NCBI RefSeq assembly: GCF_902522795.1
Contig: NZ_CABYWZ010000001.1
Span: forward strand, 1 to 64,000
Direction: 5' to 3'
Length of the DNA stretch: 64,000 nucleotides
Source: an uncultured Prochlorococcus sp.
GTDB taxonomy: Bacteria > Cyanobacteriota > Cyanobacteriia > PCC-6307 > Cyanobiaceae
Shown here: piece after piece, positions 48,773 to 59,210 of the stretch
Layout of the letters: every line of letters starts with the position of its first letter
Position numbering within the stretch: position 1 is the stretch's first letter
Position numbers and translations under genes: made by a program
Notes under the pieces: model-generated
What the model was told of the DNA's origin: nothing
What the model saw: the letters and a program-made list of their open reading frames with translations, nothing else
Database searches by the model: none

Positions 48773-49186
48773 TTATGCCCACGCTTGTTTTGATAAAGCT
48801 ATGGCTGAAATTGTTAGTAAAGCAATAACTACAAATTTGTTACTCCAATTAATCATGAATGAACTAATTTTGTTAAAAGAAACTCTATTAGATGGCTCAG
48901 TATTTTTCTGATGCAGAATGTGATGATTCTTATTATTTTCTAAGTAATTTAAATTTTTAATCTCATTTATTAATTTAGATTCACAATTTGAGAGTTTTTC
49001 TACTTGATTTAATAAATCAAAATCTTCAGGTCTTAATAAAGAATTTAATTCTTTAATTTGTCTGTTGTTTTTAACAAGAAATTCATTAACTATCTCATCT
49101 GTTCCTAACCCCTTCTTTATATTTAAAAGAATATCATCTCTTTCCCAGGATTTTTCAAGAGAATTTAAAATTTTGCTTATGCTCAT
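48773..49186 (-). CDS. Hypothetical protein with C-terminal TM anchor (137 aa)
   Basis: ORF track; tail-anchor-like C-terminus. Confidence 0.6.
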   Translation of the reverse strand: MSISKILNSLEKSWERDDILLNIKKGLGTDEIVNEFLVKNNRQIKELNSLLRPEDFDLLNQVEKLSNCESKLINEIKNLNYLENNKNHHILHQKNTEPSNRVSFNKISSFMINWSNKFVVIALLTISAIALSKQAWA

Positions 49187-49270
49187 TTTAAGTATTTTTA
49201 CTTATAATAAATTATTATTTTTTTCTTCTGTGGCTTATCCCTTTAAGTAATTAAAAAAAATTATTTTTAT

Positions 49271-49552
49271 TTAAGATTTGCGAATAAGTCTGTTTGCAAA
49301 ATATTTTATCTTTACCTTTTCTACATTTTTTTTTGAACTACTTTTGGTTTTGGCTTTATTTAAATTGATCACTTCATCTGCCACATTTTTGCCTTTTTCA
49401 AAATAACTTTTAATTTTTTCTAATTCTTCTTCATTTAATCTTTTTGTCGCACCTCTTGCGTTGATTCCAAGTTTCTTGCAGGCTAATAATATTCTATTAC
49501 TTTCGACATTAAGATCTTTAGCAATACTGAAAATAGGAGTGTTGAGAGACAT
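49271..49552 (-). CDS. Stand-alone IF2-N-domain-like protein (93 aa)
   Basis: IFSIAKDLNVESNRILLACKKLGINARGATKRLNEEELEKIKSYF, IF-2 N-terminal domain pattern. Confidence 0.75.
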   Translation of the reverse strand: MSLNTPIFSIAKDLNVESNRILLACKKLGINARGATKRLNEEELEKIKSYFEKGKNVADEVINLNKAKTKSSSKKNVEKVKIKYFANRLIRKS

Positions 49553-49649
49553 TATTTTCTTTACAGTGTAATTTATTATTCATAGTATATTTATAAGTTA
49601 GAAATTAAATATATTTTTAACTATTATTAATTACAAAAACTTTATTTAA

Positions 49650-50969
49650 TTAGGCTACTTCATCTTCGAAATTATTTAAATCATTAAACTTTCTCTTCAT
49701 GGTTGGATTATTTCTAGTTAATTTCTTTACTGTTAAATCTTGAGATTTGCTGTCAGCAGATAAAAGGTGTTTTTTTGAAAGAATTAAGGCTTCTTTAGTT
49801 TTTTGTAAATGGTTTATTGATTTATCAATTTCTGAAATAGCATCATTAAATCTATCTTGCGCTAGCGATACATTTTTTCCAAACGCATTCTTAAATTGTT
49901 CAAGAGTACTTTCAAAATTAGTTATGTCATAATTCTCGCGTTTCATTAAATCTATTTGTGATTTGTATTTTAAAGCTTCCATAGAAGCATTTCTTAGTAT
50001 TGAAATTATTGGCAAAAAGAATTGCGGTCTTATGACATACATCTTTGGATATCTATGAGAAACATCTACTATTCCAGCGTTATATAATTCACTATCAGGT
50101 TCTAGGAGTGATACTAGCACTGCATATTCGCAAGATTTTTGTATTCTATCTTTATCTAATTCTTTTAAAAAATCTTCGTTTTTTCTTTTATTAGTTCCAT
50201 TTAAACTTTCATTTTTCATCTCAAACATTATGGATACGACTTCGGTTTTATTTTCATCAAATTCTCTAAATATATAGTCACCTTTACTTCCTGAAGTGGC
50301 ATCATTATCCTTTTCGAAATATGAGTTTTTAAATGCAGAGGCACGATTCAGATTAAATTGAGTTTCGCAATGGATTTCTAATGTTTCTCCTATCATCTTT
50401 GTAGATAATTTAGATTTCATTTCTCTTAACTCCTGAATAGTCAGGTCTCGTTCACTAATTTTGCTTTTAAACTTTTCTTCAATTAATTTTTCATTAATTG
50501 AATGTTCAAGCTTCATCTTTTCAATGGAATTTGTTAAAGATGAGTTTTCTTTTTCTAAATTAGTAACAGCTTCACTAATTTTGTTTTTTAAAGATAATTC
50601 TGAAATTAAGGACTGGTTTTTAATTTCGTCTTTCAACTTGATTAATTCATTATTCAATGAATTAATTTTATTTGTTGATTGATTTTTTAAATCATTAAGG
50701 GCATTTGTTTTCTTTTCTTCAGATATTTTTAATTTAGATTCAAGAGTTTGGATCTCAGACTCTTTAATCCGATTCTGCTCTATTAACTGTATTTTTAACT
50801 CTCGTTTTAAAATTTCCAAAGCTTTTTTATTATCTTCTTCAGCCAAGATAAGTCTTTCTCTTATTTGTTTATTAAATTCTTCGTCTTTTATCTGAAGAAG
50901 TATTTCTTCAAAGCTACTGGGATCAATTCGGAAAGTTTTGCCGCATGAAGGACATTTAATATCTTTCAT
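49650..50969 (-). CDS. DUF2130 coiled-coil protein
   Basis: N-terminal CPSCGKTF zinc ribbon, long coiled coil, SKGDYIFREFDE, MFEMKNES. Confidence 0.85.
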   Translation of the reverse strand: MKDIKCPSCGKTFRIDPSSFEEILLQIKDEEFNKQIRERLILAEEDNKKALEILKRELKIQLIEQNRIKESEIQTLESKLKISEEKKTNALNDLKNQSTNKINSLNNELIKLKDEIKNQSLISELSLKNKISEAVTNLEKENSSLTNSIEKMKLEHSINEKLIEEKFKSKISERDLTIQELREMKSKLSTKMIGETLEIHCETQFNLNRASAFKNSYFEKDNDATSGSKGDYIFREFDENKTEVVSIMFEMKNESLNGTNKRKNEDFLKELDKDRIQKSCEYAVLVSLLEPDSELYNAGIVDVSHRYPKMYVIRPQFFLPIISILRNASMEALKYKSQIDLMKRENYDITNFESTLEQFKNAFGKNVSLAQDRFNDAISEIDKSINHLQKTKEALILSKKHLLSADSKSQDLTVKKLTRNNPTMKRKFNDLNNFEDEVA

Positions 50970-51100
50970 TTTTTAACTACAAAATTAATATTAGAAAGGA
51001 TTTAATATTCGAATTATGTAAAAAGAATATTATTCTTGACTAAGAATAAACAATGAATCAATATTATGCATTAAAAAATAAAGTAATTACTCAATAAAAT

Positions 51101-51469
51101 TTATATTAATCCTGATTCCTTAAGAATGTTTATTTTATTTGCTAATTCTATATCTGCAGAAGATATTGAGCGGTCTAAAGTTTTGTGAGATGAAACTGTG
51201 TAACCACTGTCATCAACAAATTCGTCTTCCCCATCTTTTAAGTGGGTATTTTCATTTTGGAGATCTTTAAAATTATCCGACTTGAATATATTTGACTTGC
51301 TGATATTACTATAACCAAAATTCGCAATTCCTCTGGCATCTAATGCTTCCTCAACTAATATTCCAACTACTTTAGATCTACTTATAGATTCGCTCTTGGA
51401 TATTTCATCAATAATTTCAAGTACTCTTTTTCTAGGAAGATATCCTATCCTTTTAACTTTATTTTCCAT
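51101..51469 (-). CDS. Ribbon-helix-helix-like hypothetical protein (122 aa)
   Basis: LPRKRVLEIIDEISKSESISRSKVVGILVEEAL at the N-terminus. Confidence 0.6.
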   Translation of the reverse strand: MENKVKRIGYLPRKRVLEIIDEISKSESISRSKVVGILVEEALDARGIANFGYSNISKSNIFKSDNFKDLQNENTHLKDGEDEFVDDSGYTVSSHKTLDRSISSADIELANKINILKESGLI

Positions 51470-51698
51470 GAGTCTTTACATATGTCAATATTGTAACACT
51501 TCTGTCAAATCAATTCAGATTTTGATTAATAGCACTTATGTATAAATTTAAATAGTAGGATTAAAGTATAATTTCAAAGAGTACTCATTCAAAGTTATTT
51601 CTCAAATACTCATAGGGATAATTTTAAATGCTTCTTCTAATTACTTTTTCAGCTTGGTTCTGATTTTTGAAATTTTCTAAATTTAAATTCCAAATATT

Positions 51699-51902
51699 AT
51701 GAAAGATAAACTATATGATAATGCTGATAGCTTTGCAATGTCATTTGATGAAGAATGGGAAAATGTTGATTGTGATGATATACGATCAAAGATAGATAAG
51801 GTATTAGAACTTTTATCAGATCACCCTTTTTTGATATCTAATCCTGAAAATGCTAGAAAAATGGCAGAATTTAGGATATTTTCATTAAAAAAATTTCAAT
51901 AA
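51699..51902 (+). CDS. Hypothetical acidic protein (67 aa)
   Basis: ORF track. Confidence 0.55.
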   Translation: MKDKLYDNADSFAMSFDEEWENVDCDDIRSKIDKVLELLSDHPFLISNPENARKMAEFRIFSLKKFQ

Positions 51903-51956
51903 TTATTTTTAAATTTTTTAAAATAAATTTAAAATTATACTTAAATTACTTAAAAT

Positions 51957-52130
51957 TTAAATTGTTGGTGAATTAAAAAATCCCTTACTGTATAAAAATA
52001 TTATTATGCCGATAATTGGACCTATTCCAAAAACAAAAAGTACTAATTTAGCGGAATTTTTTGTTTGACCTAATTTTTGATCTTTTAAATTTGAATTAGT
52101 TTGTTTTTGTTTAGATTTTTTCTTTTTCAT
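51957..52130 (-). CDS. Small TM protein with Lys-rich N-terminus (57 aa)
   Basis: Hand-read MKKKKSKQKQTNSNLKDQKLGQTKNSAKLVLFVFGIGPIIGIIIFLYSKGFFNSPTI. Confidence 0.55.
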   Translation of the reverse strand: MKKKKSKQKQTNSNLKDQKLGQTKNSAKLVLFVFGIGPIIGIIIFLYSKGFFNSPTI

Positions 52131-52264
52131 GAAAGATATATTACTACAATTCGACTTTAAATATTATGATATATTGTTGGGTTTGAAAAAAATTTTCAAA
52201 TTGACAAAACTTATATGGGAGTCAAAAAGATCGTATTGTATAATGTAAAGAATATAAAGGAAAT

Positions 52265-52462
52265 ATGAGTGCAACTAAGAGAGAGGAAGTTTGTTCTCAC
52301 CTTAGATATATAAGGTTAGAGCTTAGAGAGATGCATCAAATGCTCATTAAAGAAGATTTGTTGCCAGATCTTAATGAAGCAAAGGAAGTACTCGCTCAAC
52401 TTGATGCTTTATTGGATCTATTATCAGAAAAAAAAGTAACCAAGATAAAAAGCCAATTTTGA
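52265..52462 (+). CDS. Hypothetical helical protein (65 aa)
   Basis: ORF track. Confidence 0.6.
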   Translation: MSATKREEVCSHLRYIRLELREMHQMLIKEDLLPDLNEAKEVLAQLDALLDLLSEKKVTKIKSQF

Positions 52463-52486
52463 GAACTTTCAGTTAAATTGAATGTA

Positions 52487-52681
52487 TTAAAGATAATTTG
52501 TAGCCGACTCTATTTTTTTTCTATTGTCATGCATCTGTTCTAATTTATTGTAAATTTCTTTAATTTGGATTTGTATTAGATCGGTCGAATGTATATTACT
52601 TAACGCATCTAATGTTGATAGAAGGCTTTCTTTGGCTTCAATTAAATGTCTACATTCTTTACTACCTGCTTCGTAGGACAT
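52487..52681 (-). CDS. Hypothetical helical protein (64 aa)
   Basis: ORF track. Confidence 0.55.
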   Translation of the reverse strand: MSYEAGSKECRHLIEAKESLLSTLDALSNIHSTDLIQIQIKEIYNKLEQMHDNRKKIESATNYL

Positions 52682-52824
52682 AAGATTATTATAAAAAAAA
52701 CTATTATCATAAATATATTAAAAATTCTTCCGTATTGCTTGATACTCTTATTAAATCAACGCCTATTATTGTAATTTTCAATACAGAATAAGAAATTATT
52801 TTTACTAAGATTCAATAAAAACAA

Positions 52825-53007
52825 ATGAAAGAAAACTTCAACGATTATAAATTCTGTATTAAATTGGCACTAGATAATGCAAAAAAAAGAATTAATTTAT
52901 TAGATAATTTTGATAAAAAGTGTGTTTTAGAAGAATATAAAGAATGGATTAATGATGGTTTAAATAAGCATACGGTTTTACTACTAAGAGATGATCCGAT
53001 CATCTAG
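52825..53007 (+). CDS. Hypothetical protein (60 aa)
   Basis: ORF track. Confidence 0.55.
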   Translation: MKENFNDYKFCIKLALDNAKKRINLLDNFDKKCVLEEYKEWINDGLNKHTVLLLRDDPII

Positions 53008-53320
53008 GAAAGATGTGAAAATATTTTTTAATTCTTTGTACTAGAAGTAACCCTAAATAAAAAATAAAGACTCACAATAAAAATTATTGAAAGGATAAAA
53101 GTTAATGATGAAAAACTATCCATATCTATATTAATTTAAAAATTTAATTAACTATAGCAGTTAAGTTAAATAAGTCCTGCATTTAGTTTTCTTTGAAAAG
53201 TGAAAGAATAAATTTATTCAAACTTTCTTTTTCTAAAAATATTTTTTTCTTCTTATAGGTCTTTAATTTCTTAAAAATTAAATCAACTATGTGTTCTGAT
53301 TTTGGAGTCATATATTAAAT

Positions 53321-53671
53321 TTATTTTTCCAATAAATAAATTTTCTCTTCACCTATTTTATCTGGCTTTGTTATTTTACATCCTTTATCTTTTTCCATAT
53401 TGCAATTTTTTGTGGCAGGAACAGATTTCCAAGTACAAATTTTTTCTTGGGATTCTTCTTTTAAAATATTCCATCCATCATCTAAGTATTCTGAAATACC
53501 CTCCTCTCCACAAGAAAACTTTATTTCCATTCTTTTCTTTTCTGAATAAGGATTATCCTCAATATTTTTTTCCAAATTATTTGTGGGGAACTCTTTATTA
53601 GTTGATGTCCTACAAGAAATTAAGAAAATTGCAATTATAATTAACAGAGGAAATTGTTTTATTATTTTCAT
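53321..53671 (-). CDS. Lipoprotein (116 aa)
   Basis: Lipobox LISC after hydrophobic N-terminus; antisense 53302 ORF rejected. Confidence 0.65.
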   Translation of the reverse strand: MKIIKQFPLLIIIAIFLISCRTSTNKEFPTNNLEKNIEDNPYSEKKRMEIKFSCGEEGISEYLDDGWNILKEESQEKICTWKSVPATKNCNMEKDKGCKITKPDKIGEEKIYLLEK

Positions 53672-53711
53672 TTTTTAACTTTAGATAATTCTAAATCATT
53701 TAAATTATAGT

Positions 53712-53888
53712 TTATTTTGATTCTATTAATTTTAATAGTTTATCCATTTTATCCATCAAGTCTTTTACATCACTTGGTTTCGGTAATATTAATTCTTCTG
53801 TAACTTCTAAATGCATTTTCTTTAAGTTTTGCCGCAAATCTTTTAAATGCATTTTTACGTTTTCTTTCTTTTGTTTTATATCAGTCAT
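53712..53888 (-). CDS. Small helical hypothetical protein (58 aa)
   Basis: Hand-read MTDIKQKKENVKMHLKDLRQNLKKMHLEVTEELILPKPSDVKDLMDKMDKLLKLI... Confidence 0.55.
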   Translation of the reverse strand: MTDIKQKKENVKMHLKDLRQNLKKMHLEVTEELILPKPSDVKDLMDKMDKLLKLIESK

Positions 53889-53969
53889 AGGAATAAAATT
53901 TAAACTTTATTAAACTTAAAGTTACTATCATAATATTGAGATGCTTATTTATAGAGAATAATTCAAAAT

Positions 53970-54416
53970 TTAATTTTTTAAATTTTCTATTTCATAGATT
54001 TCTTCGCCACCATAACAAAAATTTGTAGATAACATTTTTATTTCTCTATCATTAATTCCGATTGTATTTTTATTTTTAATAATATAATTTTTAGCAATCG
54101 CTTCACAATCTAATTTATTTTTTGCCTGTTTAATAACTGGATAAAAATATGCCAATGTAGTAATTACAAATAAAAATATTAATATTGATTTTTTTTCATT
54201 TTTAATAAATTCTTTAGATGTTTTTTTGGCTTTTAATATTTTTATTAGTACTTTATCTGGTAATCCTATTTGAACAAATAATAACTCTACCCACCATGGA
54301 AGCTCCTTATCTTTCTTTTTCTTTAAGTTTGAGGAAGTATTCATTTTCTTGGCTTCATAGTTTTGGTTTTTCAGTTCTTTAGAATTAGTTGTTTCTTTTT
54401 TATTCATATCATCCAA
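53970..54416 (-). CDS. Hypothetical TM protein (148 aa)
   Basis: ORF track. Confidence 0.6.
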   Translation of the reverse strand: MDDMNKKETTNSKELKNQNYEAKKMNTSSNLKKKKDKELPWWVELLFVQIGLPDKVLIKILKAKKTSKEFIKNEKKSILIFLFVITTLAYFYPVIKQAKNKLDCEAIAKNYIIKNKNTIGINDREIKMLSTNFCYGGEEIYEIENLKN

Positions 54417-54535
54417 TGATTTATTTGGAATGTAGAGGTTTTATTTTGATTTGGAAACTATATCTTTATTTTATAAGTTTTAATTTAATTTATCTATGAA
54501 TTTGAGTATTGTTAATCTGTATTTAAAAATTTTAA

Positions 54536-54805
54536 ATGGCAAAAAAAAGAAGGAAGTTAAATAAAGATTTTGAGAGAAAAATATATTCATCAAAAAAAAA
54601 TGTCGAATTAGTACTGGCAAAAATCTATGATATCGATGATGAAGACATACAAAAAGAATATATGAGCGCCTTTAACAAAGTGGTTTACTTATATGATGAA
54701 TTAAAAGAAGATTACGAACGACAAGGATTTTCTGATAATTCTGAAGAACTTCTCACAAGCTATAAAAATGCATTTAATCTTTTCGAATCAGAATTTGAAA
54801 TTTAA
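54536..54805 (+). CDS. Hypothetical acidic helical protein (89 aa)
   Basis: ORF track. Confidence 0.6.
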   Translation: MAKKRRKLNKDFERKIYSSKKNVELVLAKIYDIDDEDIQKEYMSAFNKVVYLYDELKEDYERQGFSDNSEELLTSYKNAFNLFESEFEI

Positions 54806-54817
54806 ATTTAATTTAAA

Positions 54818-55024
54818 TTACCGTTTGTAAGGGGTTACAGGTATTTCAATTACCTTTCCTTTTTGGAGATCAGATCTTTTCTCTTGTAAATTTTTAATAC
54901 ATAAAGATACTCTTTTCTCCTTTGCGCAAAATCTTTTTATTTGGTAATCAGTAAGTGATAATGATTTATTACTAAATGAAAAAAAGGCCAATAAAAACAT
55001 AAGAAAATTTAGTACCAATTTCAT
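54818..55024 (-). CDS. Small secreted protein (68 aa)
   Basis: N-terminal signal peptide. Confidence 0.55.
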   Translation of the reverse strand: MKLVLNFLMFLLAFFSFSNKSLSLTDYQIKRFCAKEKRVSLCIKNLQEKRSDLQKGKVIEIPVTPYKR

Positions 55025-55065
55025 TTGTTCTCTCCTATCTATTCCATAATACCCCTTTAATTTAA

Positions 55066-55344
55066 TTACTTTTTATTATAAAGATCTATGATTTCTTTTA
55101 ATTCATCTTTACTTAACTCTGTTGAAATAAAAACTTCTTGAGCTGTATTCCCCTTTCTTGCGATTGCTTTATATCCGTTTATAGTTTTCACTGACAATCT
55201 AATTATCAATTTAGAAGATCTCCCCCTGGCTCTTGAAATAACAGCTGGAGTTATTGTCTTGATATTATTTTCAAGTGCTAATTTTTGAAGTATTGGAATT
55301 AGACCTTCTATATTTGTACTATGATTTAGAACTAACCTTCCCAA
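55066..55344 (-). CDS. DUF2103-like predicted metal-binding protein
   Basis: GRLVLNHSTNIEGLIPILQKLA ... ITPAVISRARGRS ... KAIARKGNTAQEVFI. Confidence 0.75.
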   Translation of the reverse strand: MGRLVLNHSTNIEGLIPILQKLALENNIKTITPAVISRARGRSSKLIIRLSVKTINGYKAIARKGNTAQEVFISTELSKDELKEIIDLYNKK

Positions 55345-55460
55345 TTTAATTTTATCCTAATTCTATTGGGAAAATTTTGTTTCTGAGAAATAAACTTTAG
55401 CTTTAAAATGATTAAAAAATTTTGAAGTTCTGTTATATTTATAAAAACGGTTAAATTCTA

Positions 55461-55562
55461 ATGATCTTTCAAATAGGCTGGGCAGCATTGGCTGCTATTT
55501 TTACTTTTTCAATTGCCATGGTTGTTTGGGGAAGAAATGGGGACGGATCCATTGACATATGA
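55461..55562 (+). CDS. petN: Cytochrome b6-f complex subunit 8 (PetN)
   Basis: [33 protein letters not shown]; [14 protein letters not shown] is diagnostic. Missed by the ORF track (33 aa). Confidence 0.92.
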
Positions 55563-55699
55563 CTTCATTTTTAACTTATGAAGTCTATTTAAGTAAATTC
55601 CTTATCTTAACATCGTTTGTTTTACTCATATTCATAACATTAGCTGTAATTTATATATCCTATGTCTCTTGGAAAGATAAAAAAAGATTAAAAAAATAG
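55559..55699 (+). CDS. Small TM protein (46 aa), overlaps petN stop by ATGA
   Basis: [46 protein letters not shown]. Confidence 0.55.
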
Positions 55700-55702
55700 C
55701 TA

Positions 55703-56359
55703 TTAATTTTTTTGGTTTTTTTTCTTATCCTTGATTCTGAGCTCTTCAATTAATTCTTTTGCTTGTTCCATTTTTGATATGCTGCTTTTGAAAATTCCAA
55801 TATCTTTTTCTGCTTTATTAGCAGATAAGCTTAACTTCTCAAAAATATCAGAGGTCATCTTATTTTTATCTGATTCATTTTTTTCTTTGAAATCTTGGGA
55901 GTTTGAAATTAATATATATATTCCTAAGTTCAAAATCCTTGAAGGGTAAAGTTTAGAATTACTTTTTTCTATTAATAATTTTAAAATATCTTTTGATGTT
56001 TTATCATTGAATTCTTTTTGAGACTTTTTAGATATTTCATTAATTTCCTTCGCCTCAAAATTTGTAGAGCTGCATAAAGATTCAAAAAGTAGATCCAAGT
56101 GTTTTTCAGGTTGATATCCTTTCATTAATTCTTTGAATGTTTCGGTGAGACCGACACAAAACAGATAATCTTGCGTAAATTCATTTTGATGGTTTAAAAG
56201 ATTAAGTTCGACAAGCATTTCATCAACTATTCTTTTATATAAACCTGAAATGACGTAAGGAAATTTTTCATGAAATAACTTTTTGCTATCTGAAACAGTC
56301 AATTTTTCTTTCAATTTTTTATATGTAAACCTTAATAAGGTTAGCGTATGTTGACTCAA
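55703..56359 (-). CDS. thf1: Thf1/Psb29 thylakoid biogenesis protein
   Basis: [51 protein letters not shown]. Confidence 0.85.
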   Translation of the reverse strand: MSQHTLTLLRFTYKKLKEKLTVSDSKKLFHEKFPYVISGLYKRIVDEMLVELNLLNHQNEFTQDYLFCVGLTETFKELMKGYQPEKHLDLLFESLCSSTNFEAKEINEISKKSQKEFNDKTSKDILKLLIEKSNSKLYPSRILNLGIYILISNSQDFKEKNESDKNKMTSDIFEKLSLSANKAEKDIGIFKSSISKMEQAKELIEELRIKDKKKNQKN

Positions 56360-56394
56360 TATCGTTAATATCTAATAAACAGATAAATATTATT

Positions 56395-56982
56395 ATGATC
56401 CCTTTAGTTTTAGAAGAATCTGGCGGTAGTGAAAGAGTCTTTGATATTTATTCGAGACTATTAAGAGAGAGAATAATCTTTTTGGGAGAACAAGTTACTA
56501 GTGAAACTGCTAATAGAATCGTTGCTCAATTATTGTTCCTCGAGGCAGAGGATCCAGATAAGGACATTTATATGTACATAAATTCACCTGGCGGATCCGT
56601 ATATGACGGATTGGGTATCTTTGACACAATGCAACATGTAAAGCCTGACATTCATACAGTTTGTGTTGGCTTAGCAGCTAGTATGGGTGCATTCTTGCTT
56701 GCAGCAGGTACTAAAGGAAAAAGAAGCAGCCTTAGACATTCAAGAATAATGATTCATCAACCACTTGGAGGTGCCAGAGGGCAAGCCAGTGATATAAGAA
56801 TTCAAGCAGATGAAATTTTGTTCTTAAAAGAACGACTTAATACTGAATTATCAGAAAGAACTGGAAAGGATTATGACACTATTAAAGAGGATACTGATAG
56901 AGATTTTTATATGTCCCCAAAAGAAGCTGTTGAGTACGGTTTAATTGATCTTGTGTTAGATAAGAAACCAATAAAAGTTTAG
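56395..56982 (+). CDS. clpP: ATP-dependent Clp protease proteolytic subunit
   Basis: [53 protein letters not shown]. Confidence 0.97.
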   Translation: MIPLVLEESGGSERVFDIYSRLLRERIIFLGEQVTSETANRIVAQLLFLEAEDPDKDIYMYINSPGGSVYDGLGIFDTMQHVKPDIHTVCVGLAASMGAFLLAAGTKGKRSSLRHSRIMIHQPLGGARGQASDIRIQADEILFLKERLNTELSERTGKDYDTIKEDTDRDFYMSPKEAVEYGLIDLVLDKKPIKV

Positions 56983-58910
56983 CTTAATAATTGAGGTGTT
57001 CTCTCTTTCTCAGGAATTTCTGTAAATTTGGAAAGAATACTTACAAATTCATCACCATCTAATGTTTCTTTTTCGATTAATAGGTCAACTATCTTATCCA
57101 TAGCTTCTCTATTTTTACTTACTATATCGTAGGTTTCTTTATAACATTCCTTGACCATTACTCTTACACTTTCATCTATTTGTTTAGAGATTGAATCAGA
57201 AACTTCACTTCTAGTCATTAAATCTCTACCAACAAAAACTTCTTGATTACCACTTTCTAAAGCTATCGGACCTAAATTACTCATTCCAAATCGGGTAACC
57301 ATTTGGCGGGCCATCGAAGCAACTTGTTGGAAATCACCTCCAGCTCCTGTTGTAATCTCACCTTCTCCAAAAACTACATCTTCAGCAGCTCTTCCTCCTA
57401 AAGCACCCATTATCCTCGCCTTTAATTGCGCCCTGCTAACAAGGGTTTGTTCATCATCTGGGGTAAACCAAGTTAATCCTTTAGCTTGACCTCTTGGAAT
57501 GACGGTCACTTTTTGAACAGGATCATGGGCTTTAACAAGTGAACCTATGAGAGCATGGCCAACTTCATGATAAGCAATTAATCTCTTGCTTCTACCATCT
57601 GTTAGAGGAGAACCTTCCATTCCTGCGACAATCCTATCTACAGAATCATCAATTTCAGAGATACTTATAGAATCTTTTCTCCTTCTAGCGGTTAATATAG
57701 CAGCCTCATTTAATAAATTTGCTAAATCTGCTCCAGTAAACCCTGGTGTTCTTCTCGCAATGCTTTCGAGCGTTAAATCCTCTTGAAGTTTCTTATTCCT
57801 TGCATGAACTTCCAATATTGATAATCTGCCCTTGATATCAGGTGCATCTACAGTTACCTGTCTATCAAATCTACCTGGTCTCATTAGCGCTGAGTCGAGA
57901 ACATCGGGCCTGTTTGTGGCTGCAATTATTATTATGCCGCTATTACCTTCGAAACCATCCATTTCAGTAAGTAATTGATTGAGAGTTTGTTCTCTCTCAT
58001 CATTACCTCCACCAATACCTGCACCTCTTTGCCTTCCGACTGCATCGATTTCATCAATAAAAATTAAACAGGGACTATTATCTTTAGCTCTTTTGAAAAG
58101 GTCTCTAACTCTACTAGCGCCAACACCAACAAACATTTCAACAAATTCAGAACCTGATAATGAGAAGAATGGTACACCAGCTTCACCTGCAATTGCTTTT
58201 GCTAAGAGGGTTTTACCAGTACCAGGAGGTCCTACCAATAGAACCCCTTTAGGAATTCTTGCTCCTACAGAAGTAAATTTTTCTGGTTTTTTAAGAAAAG
58301 TGACAACTTCTTGCAAATCCTGTTTCGCTTCATTAACGCCTGCAACATCATCGAAAACAACTCCTGTTTCAGCTTCCATTGCAAATCTTGCTTTAGTTTT
58401 TCCAAACTGCATTGCTTGGCCAGGACCTCCAGGCATACCATTTGACCTCCTCGCTAACAAAATTAAACCTCCAATTAAGATAGCCGGGAAGAGTAAATTT
58501 CCTAAAATTCCTAATGCAGGAGGAGCAGTTTTTATTGGGTGAACATCAAAACTAATTCCTTCATTTTTTAAAATATTTATGAGTTCGGGTGTTAAGCCGG
58601 GAAGATCTACACGCAACCTTTGAACTTTATTGTCTAAATCCGAATCTATTGTCTCTATAACAGCATTTCTGCCTCCCTCAAAAATATCAACAGATGTAAC
58701 CCTTCCAGAATTAATGTAATCTAAAAATCTGCCGTAACTAACTCTTGCTACCGCTGAATTTCTTGGTGCAACAGTAGTACCATTAGATTTAAGTGAATCA
58801 ACGTTGCTTGAAGATAAAAATTGGTAGGAAAGCGCTATTACTAAAAGTATAGGTAAAGCCCATAAAATTAATGTTTTAAATTTTTGATTCATTAATTTGT
58901 AAAAAGTCAA
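56979..58910 (-). CDS. ftsH: ATP-dependent zinc metalloprotease FtsH
   Basis: [56 protein letters not shown]. Confidence 0.97.
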   Translation of the reverse strand: MTFYKLMNQKFKTLILWALPILLVIALSYQFLSSSNVDSLKSNGTTVAPRNSAVARVSYGRFLDYINSGRVTSVDIFEGGRNAVIETIDSDLDNKVQRLRVDLPGLTPELINILKNEGISFDVHPIKTAPPALGILGNLLFPAILIGGLILLARRSNGMPGGPGQAMQFGKTKARFAMEAETGVVFDDVAGVNEAKQDLQEVVTFLKKPEKFTSVGARIPKGVLLVGPPGTGKTLLAKAIAGEAGVPFFSLSGSEFVEMFVGVGASRVRDLFKRAKDNSPCLIFIDEIDAVGRQRGAGIGGGNDEREQTLNQLLTEMDGFEGNSGIIIIAATNRPDVLDSALMRPGRFDRQVTVDAPDIKGRLSILEVHARNKKLQEDLTLESIARRTPGFTGADLANLLNEAAILTARRRKDSISISEIDDSVDRIVAGMEGSPLTDGRSKRLIAYHEVGHALIGSLVKAHDPVQKVTVIPRGQAKGLTWFTPDDEQTLVSRAQLKARIMGALGGRAAEDVVFGEGEITTGAGGDFQQVASMARQMVTRFGMSNLGPIALESGNQEVFVGRDLMTRSEVSDSISKQIDESVRVMVKECYKETYDIVSKNREAMDKIVDLLIEKETLDGDEFVSILSKFTEIPEKERTPQLLS

Positions 58911-58999
58911 TTCTAAGATTCTAGAATGAATCAGTGCATTTCGTTGATATTTTCTCTAACTTTATGCTTATACTACTGTTTAATGTATCTAATTTATAA

Positions 59000-59209
59000 A
59001 TGAAATTTGAGATCAACGATAAGGTTAAGTTGATTGCGCCAGTCTCTTACTTGAAGACTTCAGATAATATGCCGATGTTAAGACCACCTGATCTGGTGGC
59101 AATTGATGAAATTGGGGAAATCCTTTCGATTAAATCTCCAGATACTGTTGAAGTAAAGTTTAGGAGAGGTTCGTTTTTAATCGATATTGATAAGATTGAG
59201 AAAAACTAA
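59000..59209 (+). CDS. sipA: DUF3148 / SipA-like regulator
   Basis: SYLKTSDNMPMLRPPDLVAIDEIGEIL ... VEVKFRRGSFLIDIDKIE. Confidence 0.8.
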   Translation: MKFEINDKVKLIAPVSYLKTSDNMPMLRPPDLVAIDEIGEILSIKSPDTVEVKFRRGSFLIDIDKIEKN

Positions 59210-59210
59210 T

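Noticed and set aside
53302-53601. 99-aa plus ORF
   Set aside because: Antisense to a lipoprotein with a clear signal peptide and LISC lipobox.
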